DNA from: Candidatus Pacearchaeota archaeon
Lineage (GTDB): Bacteria; Patescibacteriota; Minisyncoccia; Minisyncoccales; Minisyncoccaceae
Length of the DNA stretch: 64,000 nt
Reading direction: 5' to 3'
NCBI GenBank assembly: GCA_035404185.1
Contig: DAONGN010000001.1
Location: 548,602 to 612,601, forward strand
The notes under the pieces: model-generated
What the model saw: the letters and a program-made list of their open reading frames with translations, nothing else
Told to the model about the DNA's origin: nothing
Database searches by the model: none
Shown: positions 33,039 through 42,634 of the stretch, piece by piece
How the letters are laid out: each line of letters starts with the position of its first letter
How positions within the stretch are numbered: the first letter of the stretch is position 1
Made by a program: the position numbers and the translations under genes

Positions 33039-33405
33039 ATTTATTAAAATTATTATACTTTTTATTTAATTTACCGACCTTTCAGGTTTTATACACACCG
33101 TTTCCAGTGTGGAAAGAACTTAAAACTAAACCCTATAAAACAAATAAACGAACCCCCTTCGCGGAATCCGTTCTTTTACACTAAACTTATAGATTGTATG
33201 TTGTTTTGACTATAATTCATAAATAATAAACCCATCTATGACTTCTGCCTAAATATTAAAGACTTTGAAAACTTTTGTCAAATCCGAGTTATGCACATGT
33301 CTTTTATAATACAAATAACTAATTTTGTCAAATCAAACACTTTTTTGAATTTGGGATTACAATTTTTAGTAAAAAATATTTCAAAATATTAAATTAATTA
33401 AAAAT
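33039..33405 (-). promoter_or_regulatory. Tandem promoters and long leader of the SipW/TasA operon
   Basis: This gap has no gene. Two leftward promoters: TTGACA (33326-33331), 17, TATAAA (33303-33308); and TTGACA (33276-33281), 17, TAATAT (33253-33258). The 5' leader of about 210-260 bases contains two hairpins: GAACGG...GGGTTC (about 33153-33176) and CACAC/GTGTG (about 33092-33110). The leader may regulate matrix expression, and the first hairpin is followed by only a weak T run. Confidence 0.6.
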
Positions 33406-34617
33406 TTATTCCTTCAAATATTTTTTTCCCTTTAATTTTTCCGGCATGTATTCTTGCTCTTCTTTATATCCATACTTAGGACTATACTTATACCCTTTTC
33501 CATATCCAACTTCATCCATTAATTTAGAAACAGCATTTCTTAAATGTAAAGGAACAGGAAGATTGCCATATTTTTTAACATCTTCAGAAACTTTTCCGTA
33601 AGCCATATATAATTCATTTGACTTTTTACATTTAGACATGTAGACAACTGCTTGAGCTAAAATTACATTGCATTCGGGATAACCGATAAAATGACAAGCT
33701 TGGTAAACTGCTACGGCCTGTTCTAAGGCTCTAGAATTAGCTAATCCAATATCTTCAGAGGCAAAACGAACTAAACGACGGGCAATAAACAAAGGATCTT
33801 CTCCTGATTCAATCATACGACTTAACCAATACAAGGCTGCATTAGCATCAGAACCTCTCATTGATTTGTGCAAAGCAGAAATAATATTATAGTGCTCTTC
33901 CCCATCTTTGTCGTATAATAAAGCCGCCTTTTGTGTTGCTTCTTTTATCAATTCAACATTTATTTTACTGGAAACTGAAGCTGAATATTCTAAAATATTT
34001 AAAGCAATACGCGCATCGCCATTGCTAACTAAAGATAATAAATCAATCGCTTTTTTATCAATTTTAATTTTTAATTCCCCCAGTCCCCTCTTCTTGTCCT
34101 TAATCGCTCTCTTAATAATTAAAGCAATGCTTTCTTTGCTTAATTGTTTAAAAACAAAAACTCGAGACCGAGATAACAACGCTCCACGAACTTCAAAGCT
34201 TGGATTTTCTGTTGTTGCGCCAATTAAAGTAATTAATCCACTTTCAATATGGGGCAATAATCCATCTTGCTGTGTTTTATTCCATCTGTGTATTTCATCG
34301 ATAAAAAGAATGGTTCTTTTCCCTAATCTTTGATCAACCTTTGCTCTTTCGATTATTTCTCGCAAATCCTTTAATCCACTAGAAACCGCACTAACACGAA
34401 CAAACTCTGATTTAGTTTGTTTAGCAATGATGAAAGCTAAGGTTGTCTTACCGGTACCAGGAGGACCCCAAAAAATCATTGAAGGAATTTTGTCTGTTTT
34501 AATTGCTTCCCTTAATAATTTCTTTTCTCCCACAATCTCATCCTGACCTAAAAACTCCTCCAGTGTTTCCGGACGCATTCGATCAGCTAAAGGATTTTTA
34601 AAATTAATACTTACCAT
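33406..34617 (-). CDS. rarA: Replication-associated recombination protein RarA (MgsA)
   Basis: The 403-aa AAA+ ATPase has RPETLEEFLGQDEIVGE, Walker A GPPGTGKTTLAFIIA near residue 52, Walker B TILFIDEIHRWNKTQQDGLLP, sensor 1 GATTENPSFE and the C-terminal MgsA domain (LHKSMRGSDANAALYWLSRMIESGEDPLFIARRLVRFASEDIGLAN). It acts at stalled replication forks. It overlaps the BRO-N gene by 14 bases. Confidence 0.95.
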   Translation of the reverse strand: MVSINFKNPLADRMRPETLEEFLGQDEIVGEKKLLREAIKTDKIPSMIFWGPPGTGKTTLAFIIAKQTKSEFVRVSAVSSGLKDLREIIERAKVDQRLGKRTILFIDEIHRWNKTQQDGLLPHIESGLITLIGATTENPSFEVRGALLSRSRVFVFKQLSKESIALIIKRAIKDKKRGLGELKIKIDKKAIDLLSLVSNGDARIALNILEYSASVSSKINVELIKEATQKAALLYDKDGEEHYNIISALHKSMRGSDANAALYWLSRMIESGEDPLFIARRLVRFASEDIGLANSRALEQAVAVYQACHFIGYPECNVILAQAVVYMSKCKKSNELYMAYGKVSEDVKKYGNLPVPLHLRNAVSKLMDEVGYGKGYKYSPKYGYKEEQEYMPEKLKGKKYLKE

Positions 34618-35428
34618 TTTGCAATCTTTTAATATGGTTTTCTCTGGAAATAATAGATCTGCCTAATTTCTTTTCTAATTGCTTTCGGGCCGTACCAGCA
34701 ACGCCTCCTCCTTTTCTAGCAACAACTCTATTCTGAACAAAAGTTTCTGGCTTGTCTTTTTTAGATATTTCAGCTGTTGAAGCTTCAGCAAGCATATTTA
34801 AAACCAATTCTAAATTGGTCATATTATCTCGAAGATTTTCTTTCTTCAAATCTTTGTGTTTCTTGTAATCTTTAGTAATCAATCCCGCCCAAGCAAATGT
34901 AATATCATCGGTTAAAATAGCAAATTCATCTGATTTCTTAACTCCTCTCTCCTCCCATTCATTAGTTAAATCTTTTCTAATTTCAATACTCTTTAATCTT
35001 AAATCAACCCACTCTTTGGAATATCCTTTCTTTAAGTAAGTCCTCAAAGCTCTTTGAATTGCCTTTTCCGGATCTTCAGCCTCTTCAATTCTTTCATAGC
35101 CAACACGTGCTAACCAAAGCTTGAAAGGCTCAGCATTGGGAGAAGGAATTGATTGGATTATTCTAAACGTTGTTTCGGTATCAGCTATATCTGTTTCTCT
35201 TAATTTGCCGTCTTCTGCTATCATTTTCAACTGTCCGATTTTTTCGGACACTTCACTTCCTTCACTTTTAAGTTTTCTTTTCAAATCAGCCCAATATTTT
35301 CTTGGTCTATCTGTTTTAGTCAAAACAGAAATTATATCAACAACCGAGAAATACCATTTTTCTTTTTTATCATCCCACTCCCTTCTAATTTTACTTCCTT
35401 CAAAAATAGCTATTTTATTCTTTTTCAT
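34604..35428 (-). CDS. BRO-N/DinD-like protein
   Basis: The 274-residue protein has an N-terminal BRO-type domain (KIAIFEGSKIRREWDDKKEKWYFSVVDIISVLT, RPRKYWADLKRKL, FRIIQSIPSPNAEPFKLWLARVGYERIEE), followed by a helical C-terminal region with RKDLTNEWEERGVKKSDEFAILTDDITFAWAGL, which resembles DNA-damage-inducible protein D. These proteins derive from phage antirepressors. It is co-transcribed with rarA, which suggests a damage response role. Confidence 0.85.
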   Translation of the reverse strand: MKKNKIAIFEGSKIRREWDDKKEKWYFSVVDIISVLTKTDRPRKYWADLKRKLKSEGSEVSEKIGQLKMIAEDGKLRETDIADTETTFRIIQSIPSPNAEPFKLWLARVGYERIEEAEDPEKAIQRALRTYLKKGYSKEWVDLRLKSIEIRKDLTNEWEERGVKKSDEFAILTDDITFAWAGLITKDYKKHKDLKKENLRDNMTNLELVLNMLAEASTAEISKKDKPETFVQNRVVARKGGGVAGTARKQLEKKLGRSIISRENHIKRLQNGKY

Positions 35429-35501
35429 ATTTTAAACATTAAAAGTGGACATATTCCTTTTCTTTTATTATACTGTAAGAGTAATCAAAAAACAACGAAA
35501 A

Positions 35502-37844
35502 ATGGAAAATATAGACGAAATATTCCCTAAAAACTACGATTTTAAAACAATTGAAGACAAGTGGAGAAAAACTTGGGACAAAAAAGAACTTTTTAAGTTC
35601 TCCTACAATCAAGGAGACAAACTTTTTACGGTAGACACCCCTCCTCCCTACGTTTCCGCTGACCATTTGCACGCCGGTCATATCATGTCTTACACCCAAG
35701 CTGAATTTATTGTCAGATATAAAAGAATGCAAGGATACAAGGTATTCTATCCCATGGGCTTTGACGACAACGGCTTGCCAACCGAAAGATTCGTAGAAAA
35801 AAAATACAAAATAGATAAATCAAAAACAACTAAAAAAGAATTTATTGATCTTTGTTTGAAAGAAACAGAAAAAGGAATTGAAACCTACAAAAATCTTTGG
35901 AACATGCTGGGAATTTCGGTTGATTGGTCTAAGACATACAGTACTATTGCTCCTCTACCAACCAAAGTTTCTCAATGGTCTTTAATTGATTTATATAAAA
36001 AAGGATTATTATACAGACAAGAACTTCCTATTCTTTGGTGTCCAACCTGCCAAACCGCTATTTCCCAATCAGACTTAGAGGACAAAGAAAAGGATTCTAA
36101 AATGAATTATCTAAGTTTCCCTATTAAAGATGGAGAAGATGTTGTTATCGCTACAACCAGGCCAGAACTTTTACCAGCTTGTGTCGCTTTGTATTTCAAT
36201 CCCACCGATGAGAGATATAAAGAATTAATTGGAAAGAAAGCAACTGTTCCTCTTTTTAACCAAGAAGTATTATTTAAAACTAGTGAAGCCGTAGATAAAG
36301 AAAAAGGAACTGGCTTAATGATGGTTTGTACTTGGGGAGACCAAGAAGACCTGGAAAAATGGAGATTAGACAATTTAGAAACAAAAAGTCTTTTAACCCC
36401 TGACGGAAGATTAAACGAATTAGGACAAAAATACCAAGGAATGAAAATTGAAAAAGCCCGAGAAGAAATAATCAATGATTTAAAAGAGCAAGGATTTTTA
36501 ATCAGACAAGAAGATATAACCCATTCAGTCAATGTCCATGAAAGATGCGATACTCCGGTTGAATTAATTTTGAGCAAACAATGGTTTATTAAAATTGCAG
36601 ACCAAAAAGAAAAATGGCTAGAAATGGGAGAAAAAATAGACTGGCATCCCAAAGAAATGTTTGATAACTATAAACTTTGGGTTAATTCTCTAAAATGGGA
36701 CTGGTGTGTTTCGAGACAAAGATACTATGGAGTACCATTTCCCTTTTGGTATTGTAAAGATTGCGGAGAAGTAATTCTACCTAATGAAAAAGATTTACCT
36801 GTAAGTCCGTCTGAACAAAAACCTCCGATAAATGAATGCCCTAAATGTGGAAGTAAAGAAATTATCCCTGAAACTGATGTAATGGATACTTGGGCCACTT
36901 CTTCTTGTACTCCCTTCCTTTTAAGAGAATTGGCTAATAACAAAGAATTGTTTCCAGTTGATTTAAGACCCAACGCTCATGAAATTATTAGAACCTGGGA
37001 TTTTTATTCCATTGTCAAAAGCTTTTACCATTTCAATGATATTCCTTTTAAAAATATCATGGTTTCTGGTCATGGTTTAGATGAGCACGGAAAGAAAATA
37101 TCAAAAAGATTAGGTAACTATATTCCTAGCGATCAATTAGTTGAAGAATTTGGAGCTGATGCTATTAGATACTGGGCTACTGGAGCTGGATTGGGACAAA
37201 ACTTAAGATTCAATCCTAAAGAAATCAAGAAAGGAAAACAAATTACTACTAAACTCTGGAATGTTGCTCGATTTATCATCATGAATCTCGATAACTACGA
37301 AGAAAAAGATATTAATCTCGAATATCCTGATCTTTGGATATTAAAAGAAATGAATGAAACGATAAAGAAAGTGACTGAATATTTTGAACTATATCAATAT
37401 GCTAAGGCCAAGAGTGAAATAGAAGAATTCTTCATGTCTAAATTCTGCGATTACTATGTTGAATTTATTAAATACAGATTATACGGAGAAGAAGAGATAT
37501 CAAAAAAGTCTGCTCAATATACACTAAAAACAGTTTTCGTTGCTATCTTAAAGATGTTTGCTCCGATTCTTCCTTTCATTACTGATGAACTATATGCTCA
37601 CTTCAGCGAAGAAGAAAGTATTCACACATCAAGCTGGCCAGTGACTCAAAAAATTAAAACAAACCTAGATGACACTGATTTTAATAAAGCAATCTCTGCT
37701 ATTGATGAGATAAGAAAATACAAATCAGAGAATCAGATATCTTTAGGAGCTGAAATTGAAGAATACAAACTTCAAACTGAGGTTGACCTAGATAAATATG
37801 GAGAATTTATCAAAAAAGCGATCAGAGTAAAGTCCCTATCATAA
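35502..37844 (+). CDS. valS: Valyl-tRNA synthetase
   Basis: The class I synthetase of 780 aa starts at MENIDEIFP; the in-frame upstream stretch is hydrophobic and not conserved. HIGH motif as HAGH near residue 59, editing domain with TTRPELLPACVA, a zinc-like cluster CPTCQ and CPKCGS, KMSKS motif as KISKRLGNY near 540, and the anticodon-binding domain at the end. It is shorter than E. coli ValS (951 aa): the C-terminal coiled coil is absent, as is common in CPR. Confidence 0.92.
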   Translation: MENIDEIFPKNYDFKTIEDKWRKTWDKKELFKFSYNQGDKLFTVDTPPPYVSADHLHAGHIMSYTQAEFIVRYKRMQGYKVFYPMGFDDNGLPTERFVEKKYKIDKSKTTKKEFIDLCLKETEKGIETYKNLWNMLGISVDWSKTYSTIAPLPTKVSQWSLIDLYKKGLLYRQELPILWCPTCQTAISQSDLEDKEKDSKMNYLSFPIKDGEDVVIATTRPELLPACVALYFNPTDERYKELIGKKATVPLFNQEVLFKTSEAVDKEKGTGLMMVCTWGDQEDLEKWRLDNLETKSLLTPDGRLNELGQKYQGMKIEKAREEIINDLKEQGFLIRQEDITHSVNVHERCDTPVELILSKQWFIKIADQKEKWLEMGEKIDWHPKEMFDNYKLWVNSLKWDWCVSRQRYYGVPFPFWYCKDCGEVILPNEKDLPVSPSEQKPPINECPKCGSKEIIPETDVMDTWATSSCTPFLLRELANNKELFPVDLRPNAHEIIRTWDFYSIVKSFYHFNDIPFKNIMVSGHGLDEHGKKISKRLGNYIPSDQLVEEFGADAIRYWATGAGLGQNLRFNPKEIKKGKQITTKLWNVARFIIMNLDNYEEKDINLEYPDLWILKEMNETIKKVTEYFELYQYAKAKSEIEEFFMSKFCDYYVEFIKYRLYGEEEISKKSAQYTLKTVFVAILKMFAPILPFITDELYAHFSEEESIHTSSWPVTQKIKTNLDDTDFNKAISAIDEIRKYKSENQISLGAEIEEYKLQTEVDLDKYGEFIKKAIRVKSLS

Positions 37845-37865
37845 TTAAAATATTTTAATAAAACA

Positions 37866-37890
37866 AAACGCTCCCGACTGGGAGCGTTTG
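37866..37890. terminator. Bidirectional terminator between valS and the PKD protein gene
   Basis: CGCTCCC/GGGAGCG with a four-base loop (37869-37886) is flanked by A and T runs, so it serves both convergent genes. Confidence 0.85.
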
Positions 37891-37908
37891 TCTTGTTTCC
37901 TTTAATTT

Positions 37909-40836
37909 CTACTTGATATTAAAGTACTTGCTTTTTTCAATCTTATTTTCTGCTTCTCTTTCCGCTACGTATTCTCTATCTCTTTTTCTTTCGATTAAAA
38001 GATAAATAACAATTATACATAGGATTAAGAATAACAATAATAGGAATCCAGCCCAGAATCTTAAGTCAAGCAAAGAAATCAATCCAGCTGAACCTTCAGC
38101 ACTTCTAATAACATCTACCGTCATAGTTTTACTGACTGTTGTGTTATTCTTAGCTGAAACATCAACTGTATTAACTAATTCATTAGAACCATAGCTAAAG
38201 CTTTCTTTTGAATCAACTGTTCCCTTAAAGGTAACGATCTTTGATTCTCCTAAGGCAATTGTTCCTAAGTCGAAAGCACCAGATAATGAGCTACCACATG
38301 ATGAACTCTCATTAACTTTAATATCCCTAATATTACTAATCTTGTCAGAAATAATAGTTCTTAGAGTAACATTTTGTAATGATTTTTCTCCAGTTGGAGT
38401 AACTATAATTCTAAATTCTACTTCATCTCCAGGATTTGCAGTAATTAAATTCTGCCAAGCAATTCCATTCTGAGTAATATCACGAACTAATGTCTCAACA
38501 GAAATTCCTGTTTCTACTTTAACTGGAGTAACAATTGGTGGAACATATTCTCCTACTGTATATGCTCTTGCATATTGACTTTCAGAATATGAATACATTC
38601 CTTCATCACAACCAACTGACCATGCTCTGTAGTAATACCAAACATTGTTGTATAAGTTTCTATCAATAACAGATGATCCTGTTCCAAAATAAACAACGGT
38701 ACCGTCTGCAGAATTAGTTGGATAACTTTTTGCCTTTCTTGTTACTATTGTATAACAAGCTGCTTCACCTTTATTCCAACTTAATGAAATCTGACCACTT
38801 CCAGCAGCAACAGCATTAAATCCGGTTGTAGGGTCTGGTTTAGTTACAAAGACAACATCTTGTCCCAATACAGTTTGGCTTCCATTTGAAGCTTCAGCTC
38901 TGTAGTGATAAGCTTTTCCTTTTTCTAATCCAGAAACATAATAATCAAATGATTGTCCAGAAGTCTTGTTTGTAATCCAAGATGTAGTATTGCTGTATGA
39001 AGAAAGTCTTCCCCAGCTAAATCTTACTGATGTATATTGACCACCATCGTTGGTTAAAACTCCTTTTAATGTTGCATAATTATTTCCAACATTAGGAGTA
39101 GCAGTTGTAACTGATAATCCACCGACATAATTTGATCCAATATTTCTAACTATAATATTAACTGTATCAGAATTTCTGTTTCCACGACTGTCAGTAACAA
39201 ATAAAGTACAAGTATATGTTGTATCAACACTTACTGAAGGAGCGTAATATGTAGGAGTTAATGAATTTGAGTTAGATAAACTTCCACCATTACAAGACCA
39301 ATATTGACTTGAAACATATCCCCCTTGACTATATGCGTATCCATTTAATGTTGTTGACTGATTTTCTTGAATATCCTTATTTGAACCAGCATCAACTGTT
39401 AAAGTATCATAATTATAGCTATTATCTATTACAGTAACACTTACAGTATCGCTACCAGTATATCCCTTGCTGTCTCTAACAGTTAGAGTACAGTTATATG
39501 TTGTTGTGTAGCTAACTGAAGGAGCGTAATAGGTTGTGTATAAAGAAGAGTAATTAGATAAACTACCACCAGAACATGCCCATGAATAAGTCAATGAGTC
39601 TCCTTGAGGATCATATGCAGAACCTGATAAGGAAACAGAAGATCCTTCATTAACGCTCAAGCTTGAACCAGCATCAACTACTGGGTTTTCATTGTCATAA
39701 TTAGTATTCATTACGGTAACACTAATAGTATCGCTACCAGTATATCCCTTGCTGTCTCTAGCAGTTAGAGTACAGTTATATGTTGTTGTGTAGCTAACTG
39801 AAGGAGCGTAATAGGTTGTAGATAAAGATGCAGAGTTAGATAAACTACCACCAGTACATGACCATGAATAAGTCATGGCATCACCATCAGAATCATTTGC
39901 AGAACCTGACAAGGTGATAGAATCATTTTCATTAACGCTGACATTTGATCCAGCATCAACTACTGGACTGTGATTAGTAGCCTCTTGATTGATTACAGTA
40001 ACATTTACTGTATCAGTACCAGTACCTCCTTTACTGTCTCTTGCAGTTAAAGTACAAACATATGTAGTATTTGAACTAACTGAAGGAGCATTGTAAGTAG
40101 TACTTAAAGAAGTAGAACTAGACAAGCTTCCATTAGTACATGACCATGAATAAGTCATAGCATCACCATCAGAATCATTGGCAGAACCTGATAAGGTAAC
40201 AGAAGATCCTTCGTTAACAGAAACATCTGAACCAGCATCAACTACTGGGTTTTGGTTTGTAGTATTATTTGAAATAGTTGCATAGAAAGTTACGTGACCT
40301 TGTGATGGCCATCCGCCAGTAACGTCTCCGATGTTAACCTCAATACTATTGCCATTATTAACAGCTGAAATTAATTCACCTCCTGTTGCTTGCTGATTGG
40401 GACGCCATCTTGCAGTATTCTCAAAAACAATGGTTTGAGAAGAAGCAATATTAAGGTTTACCGTATCAGAAACCTGGGCAGCGTTATCGGCCCATAAAGA
40501 TCCAGAAAAAGACATTTGTGTACTAGCTGCTGTTGGAAAGCTTACTCTCATTTTTGTGTTAGTAGCCGTTGTGCCAGTAACAGTATTGTGATAGTAAACA
40601 TCAATAGCAATTCTATCTCCAGCGTTAGCAGTAACTGATTTTGACCAATTATACGTTCCAGCACTAACCTCATAGTTCATGATTCTTAGAGTATCTAAAT
40701 CCTTAGTATCATTATTAAATATAGCAGTACCAGTAGCAACAACGCTACCAACTCCAATAAACAACACCGAGACTAAAGATACAAGACTCAAAACTATCGA
40801 ACTCGAAAACATTTTCTTTTTATATAATGTATTCAT
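37909..40836 (-). CDS. Large PKD/Ig-repeat surface protein with C-terminal membrane anchor
   Basis: The 975-aa protein starts with a signal segment (about residues 10-35). A beta-rich domain follows, then four PKD-like repeats of ~90 residues (VDAGSxVSVNExxSVTLSGSA...MTYSWSC...TTYxAPSVS...CTLTARDSKG), a variant fifth, two fibronectin-like domains (LKGVLTNDGGQYTSVRFSWG, ISLSWNKGEAACYT), a DUF11-like domain (about 820-915) and one membrane helix followed by a charged tail. It is likely an adhesin or outer-layer protein. The C-terminal helix would tether it to the cytoplasmic membrane. Confidence 0.85.
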   Translation of the reverse strand: MNTLYKKKMFSSSIVLSLVSLVSVLFIGVGSVVATGTAIFNNDTKDLDTLRIMNYEVSAGTYNWSKSVTANAGDRIAIDVYYHNTVTGTTATNTKMRVSFPTAASTQMSFSGSLWADNAAQVSDTVNLNIASSQTIVFENTARWRPNQQATGGELISAVNNGNSIEVNIGDVTGGWPSQGHVTFYATISNNTTNQNPVVDAGSDVSVNEGSSVTLSGSANDSDGDAMTYSWSCTNGSLSSSTSLSTTYNAPSVSSNTTYVCTLTARDSKGGTGTDTVNVTVINQEATNHSPVVDAGSNVSVNENDSITLSGSANDSDGDAMTYSWSCTGGSLSNSASLSTTYYAPSVSYTTTYNCTLTARDSKGYTGSDTISVTVMNTNYDNENPVVDAGSSLSVNEGSSVSLSGSAYDPQGDSLTYSWACSGGSLSNYSSLYTTYYAPSVSYTTTYNCTLTVRDSKGYTGSDTVSVTVIDNSYNYDTLTVDAGSNKDIQENQSTTLNGYAYSQGGYVSSQYWSCNGGSLSNSNSLTPTYYAPSVSVDTTYTCTLFVTDSRGNRNSDTVNIIVRNIGSNYVGGLSVTTATPNVGNNYATLKGVLTNDGGQYTSVRFSWGRLSSYSNTTSWITNKTSGQSFDYYVSGLEKGKAYHYRAEASNGSQTVLGQDVVFVTKPDPTTGFNAVAAGSGQISLSWNKGEAACYTIVTRKAKSYPTNSADGTVVYFGTGSSVIDRNLYNNVWYYYRAWSVGCDEGMYSYSESQYARAYTVGEYVPPIVTPVKVETGISVETLVRDITQNGIAWQNLITANPGDEVEFRIIVTPTGEKSLQNVTLRTIISDKISNIRDIKVNESSSCGSSLSGAFDLGTIALGESKIVTFKGTVDSKESFSYGSNELVNTVDVSAKNNTTVSKTMTVDVIRSAEGSAGLISLLDLRFWAGFLLLLFLILCIIVIYLLIERKRDREYVAEREAENKIEKSKYFNIK

Positions 40837-40909
40837 ATTTTTATTATTTTATTATTTTTTTATTATTTATTCCAAAAGAATGATTAAAATAGATAGTGGA
40901 GAAAAATTT

Positions 40910-41686
40910 TTAACTGGATGTATCTGTGGGACCGCTGGGAAAATCACCAGAGTCATCATTTACAGAATCTCCACCCGTATGTTCACCAGAGTCATCATCC
41001 ATGGCACTCCCAGAGTCTCCTCCTGTGCTGCTGCTACCTCCAGAAAAGCCGTCACCGCCCCCGCTGGTGTCAAATTTTTTTAGGACACCTGTGGTTTCGT
41101 CTCCCCACCCAACGGCTATAATTCCGCCATTGGTATTGTCATGGAAATAATAAAGAAAAATCTTCTTATTTCCTTCTTCCATCGGATTGTCCACCTTAAA
41201 AAGATAGGGGGTAACGTCGCGTGTGGGATTAATTTCCGTATTATTTATTATCTTAACCGAAGAGTCAAGATAAATAACCTTCCTAAAGGACCAGTTTTTT
41301 ATGATTGCTTCCTGTTTTTGGTCCTTCGTGTATGCCATTATTCTGGCATCCACTATTTTCTCGTAATCAGCAAACCTCCAAGCTGGAAGCTTACCGCGAT
41401 ATTCGCAACCATCAAAAAAGTCCAACTGTGTTACCTGGTTTTTGTCCAGGTTCCACAATGTACTCCAGTAAAGAGTCGTATATTTTGGCTCTTCTGGAAC
41501 ACAAACGATATTATCTACTGCGGTAGTTACTACTGTTGTCGCCACCAAAGGCGTAATAGTAGTGTTCTCTTGCTCTCCTGTGGACACATTGGCTCCACTA
41601 GCATGTGGCATAAAGACCACAGATATAGCCACAATCACTGCGATTGTCACAACTGCGATTGCAGTTAATAGTGCTTTTTTTTCCAT
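40910..41686 (-). CDS. Membrane-anchored acidic Ser/Gly-rich protein of unknown function
   Basis: The start chosen is ATG (MEKKALLTA) behind AGAGG; a GTG seven codons upstream is less likely. An N-terminal helix (about residues 6-27) anchors it outside. Residues ~50-205 are a globular domain with no recognised family (CVPEEPKYTTLYWSTLWNL, DGCEYRGKLPAWRFADYEKI, FLYYFHDNTNGGIIAVGWGDE). The last ~50 residues are Gly/Ser/Asp low complexity. It is a class 2 monocistron: promoter 41800-41827, two leader hairpins (GAGCTTA/TAAGCTC and CCATGA/TCATGG). Confidence 0.65.
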   Translation of the reverse strand: MEKKALLTAIAVVTIAVIVAISVVFMPHASGANVSTGEQENTTITPLVATTVVTTAVDNIVCVPEEPKYTTLYWSTLWNLDKNQVTQLDFFDGCEYRGKLPAWRFADYEKIVDARIMAYTKDQKQEAIIKNWSFRKVIYLDSSVKIINNTEINPTRDVTPYLFKVDNPMEEGNKKIFLYYFHDNTNGGIIAVGWGDETTGVLKKFDTSGGGDGFSGGSSSTGGDSGSAMDDDSGEHTGGDSVNDDSGDFPSGPTDTSS

Positions 41687-41799
41687 ACAAATAACCTCTT
41701 TCTCCACCCATGATATAACTCATGGCTGGTGATTATCCTCATAAATACAAGGACAAACAAAAACCATGAGTATTTTAAAAGAGCTTACTAAGCTCCTGT

Positions 41800-41827
41800 A
41801 TAATAACACCATTATTAAATTTGTCAA
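41800..41827 (-). promoter_or_regulatory. Promoter of the acidic membrane-anchored protein
   Basis: On the minus strand TTGACA (41822-41827), 16 bases, TATTAT (41800-41805). Confidence 0.65.
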
Positions 41828-41833
41828 GACCCC

Positions 41834-42634
41834 CTACTTTATAATCGCTTGATTGCCAAATCTTAAATCTATATACTCAAAATTACCTAAATTGCTAGAA
41901 TACTTGTTATTTTCCAAAACAATACCCAATTTTTCTATCTGCCAATCTAAATCATCATTAATATTAAAGAAAATCTTGCAAGATAAATTACTTTTAGTGA
42001 CTATTTTCTCTTGATAAATATCAAATTCACTAACATTAATTGAATTACTTTTTAATTTTAATTCAATCTTAGAAAGTCTTTCTAGAATATCTTCCTTGGT
42101 TAAATTACTAAATTCCTCTTTTTCATTAACTTTAATCAAAGAAGAATACTCTTCCTTATTCTCAAAATCCTTAATATAGCTTCCATTTTTATCAACTAAA
42201 TAGCATTTTGAATTATCAAAATCATCAGTCCAAACTGCATAAGGAGTTTTTTCGACTATCTGAAGAGAAATTCCGTTAGGAAAATTCTTTTTAATCGTGA
42301 TTTTCTCTATTTCAGGAAATGATTCCATTAAACTGTTAACTCCGCCACCCATAGAAAGAAAAATGCTTTCTGTACTGATATCCATTCCTAATAAAGAAAA
42401 TGAAGTTTTTAATTCTTGTTCAGCAACTTTTTCTAAATCTTCAGTTGAAATATTGTTATTTCCACTAATATTAAGTTGTGAAACTTGGAATCTCGGAGAA
42501 AACAACAAAAATCCCGCTGCTGAGAGAACAATAATAGAAGCGAAAACGAAAAAAGAGAAATAAAAATTAGTGAAGATGCTTTTCTTTCTTCTTTTTGCTA
42601 TTTTTCTTTTTTTAATCTTTATTCTTCTCTTCAT
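41834..42634 (-). CDS. ftsQ: Cell-division protein FtsQ/DivIB
   Basis: The 266-residue protein has a lysine/arginine-rich cytoplasmic tail, one membrane helix (about residues 24-44), a POTRA domain (FQVSQLNISGNNNISTEDLEKVAEQEL) and the FtsQ beta domain (YLVDKNGSYIKDF, YIDLRFGNQAIIK). It links FtsB/FtsL and the septal synthase. It follows the FemX-like gene, overlapping by one base. Confidence 0.85.
   Translation of the reverse strand: MKRRIKIKKRKIAKRRKKSIFTNFYFSFFVFASIIVLSAAGFLLFSPRFQVSQLNISGNNNISTEDLEKVAEQELKTSFSLLGMDISTESIFLSMGGGVNSLMESFPEIEKITIKKNFPNGISLQIVEKTPYAVWTDDFDNSKCYLVDKNGSYIKDFENKEEYSSLIKVNEKEEFSNLTKEDILERLSKIELKLKSNSINVSEFDIYQEKIVTKSNLSCKIFFNINDDLDWQIEKLGIVLENNKYSSNLGNFEYIDLRFGNQAIIK

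Noticed and set aside
35445..35501. N-terminal extension of ValS
   Set aside because: The 19 extra in-frame codons are hydrophobic and lie in the promoter region; MENIDEIFP is a typical start.
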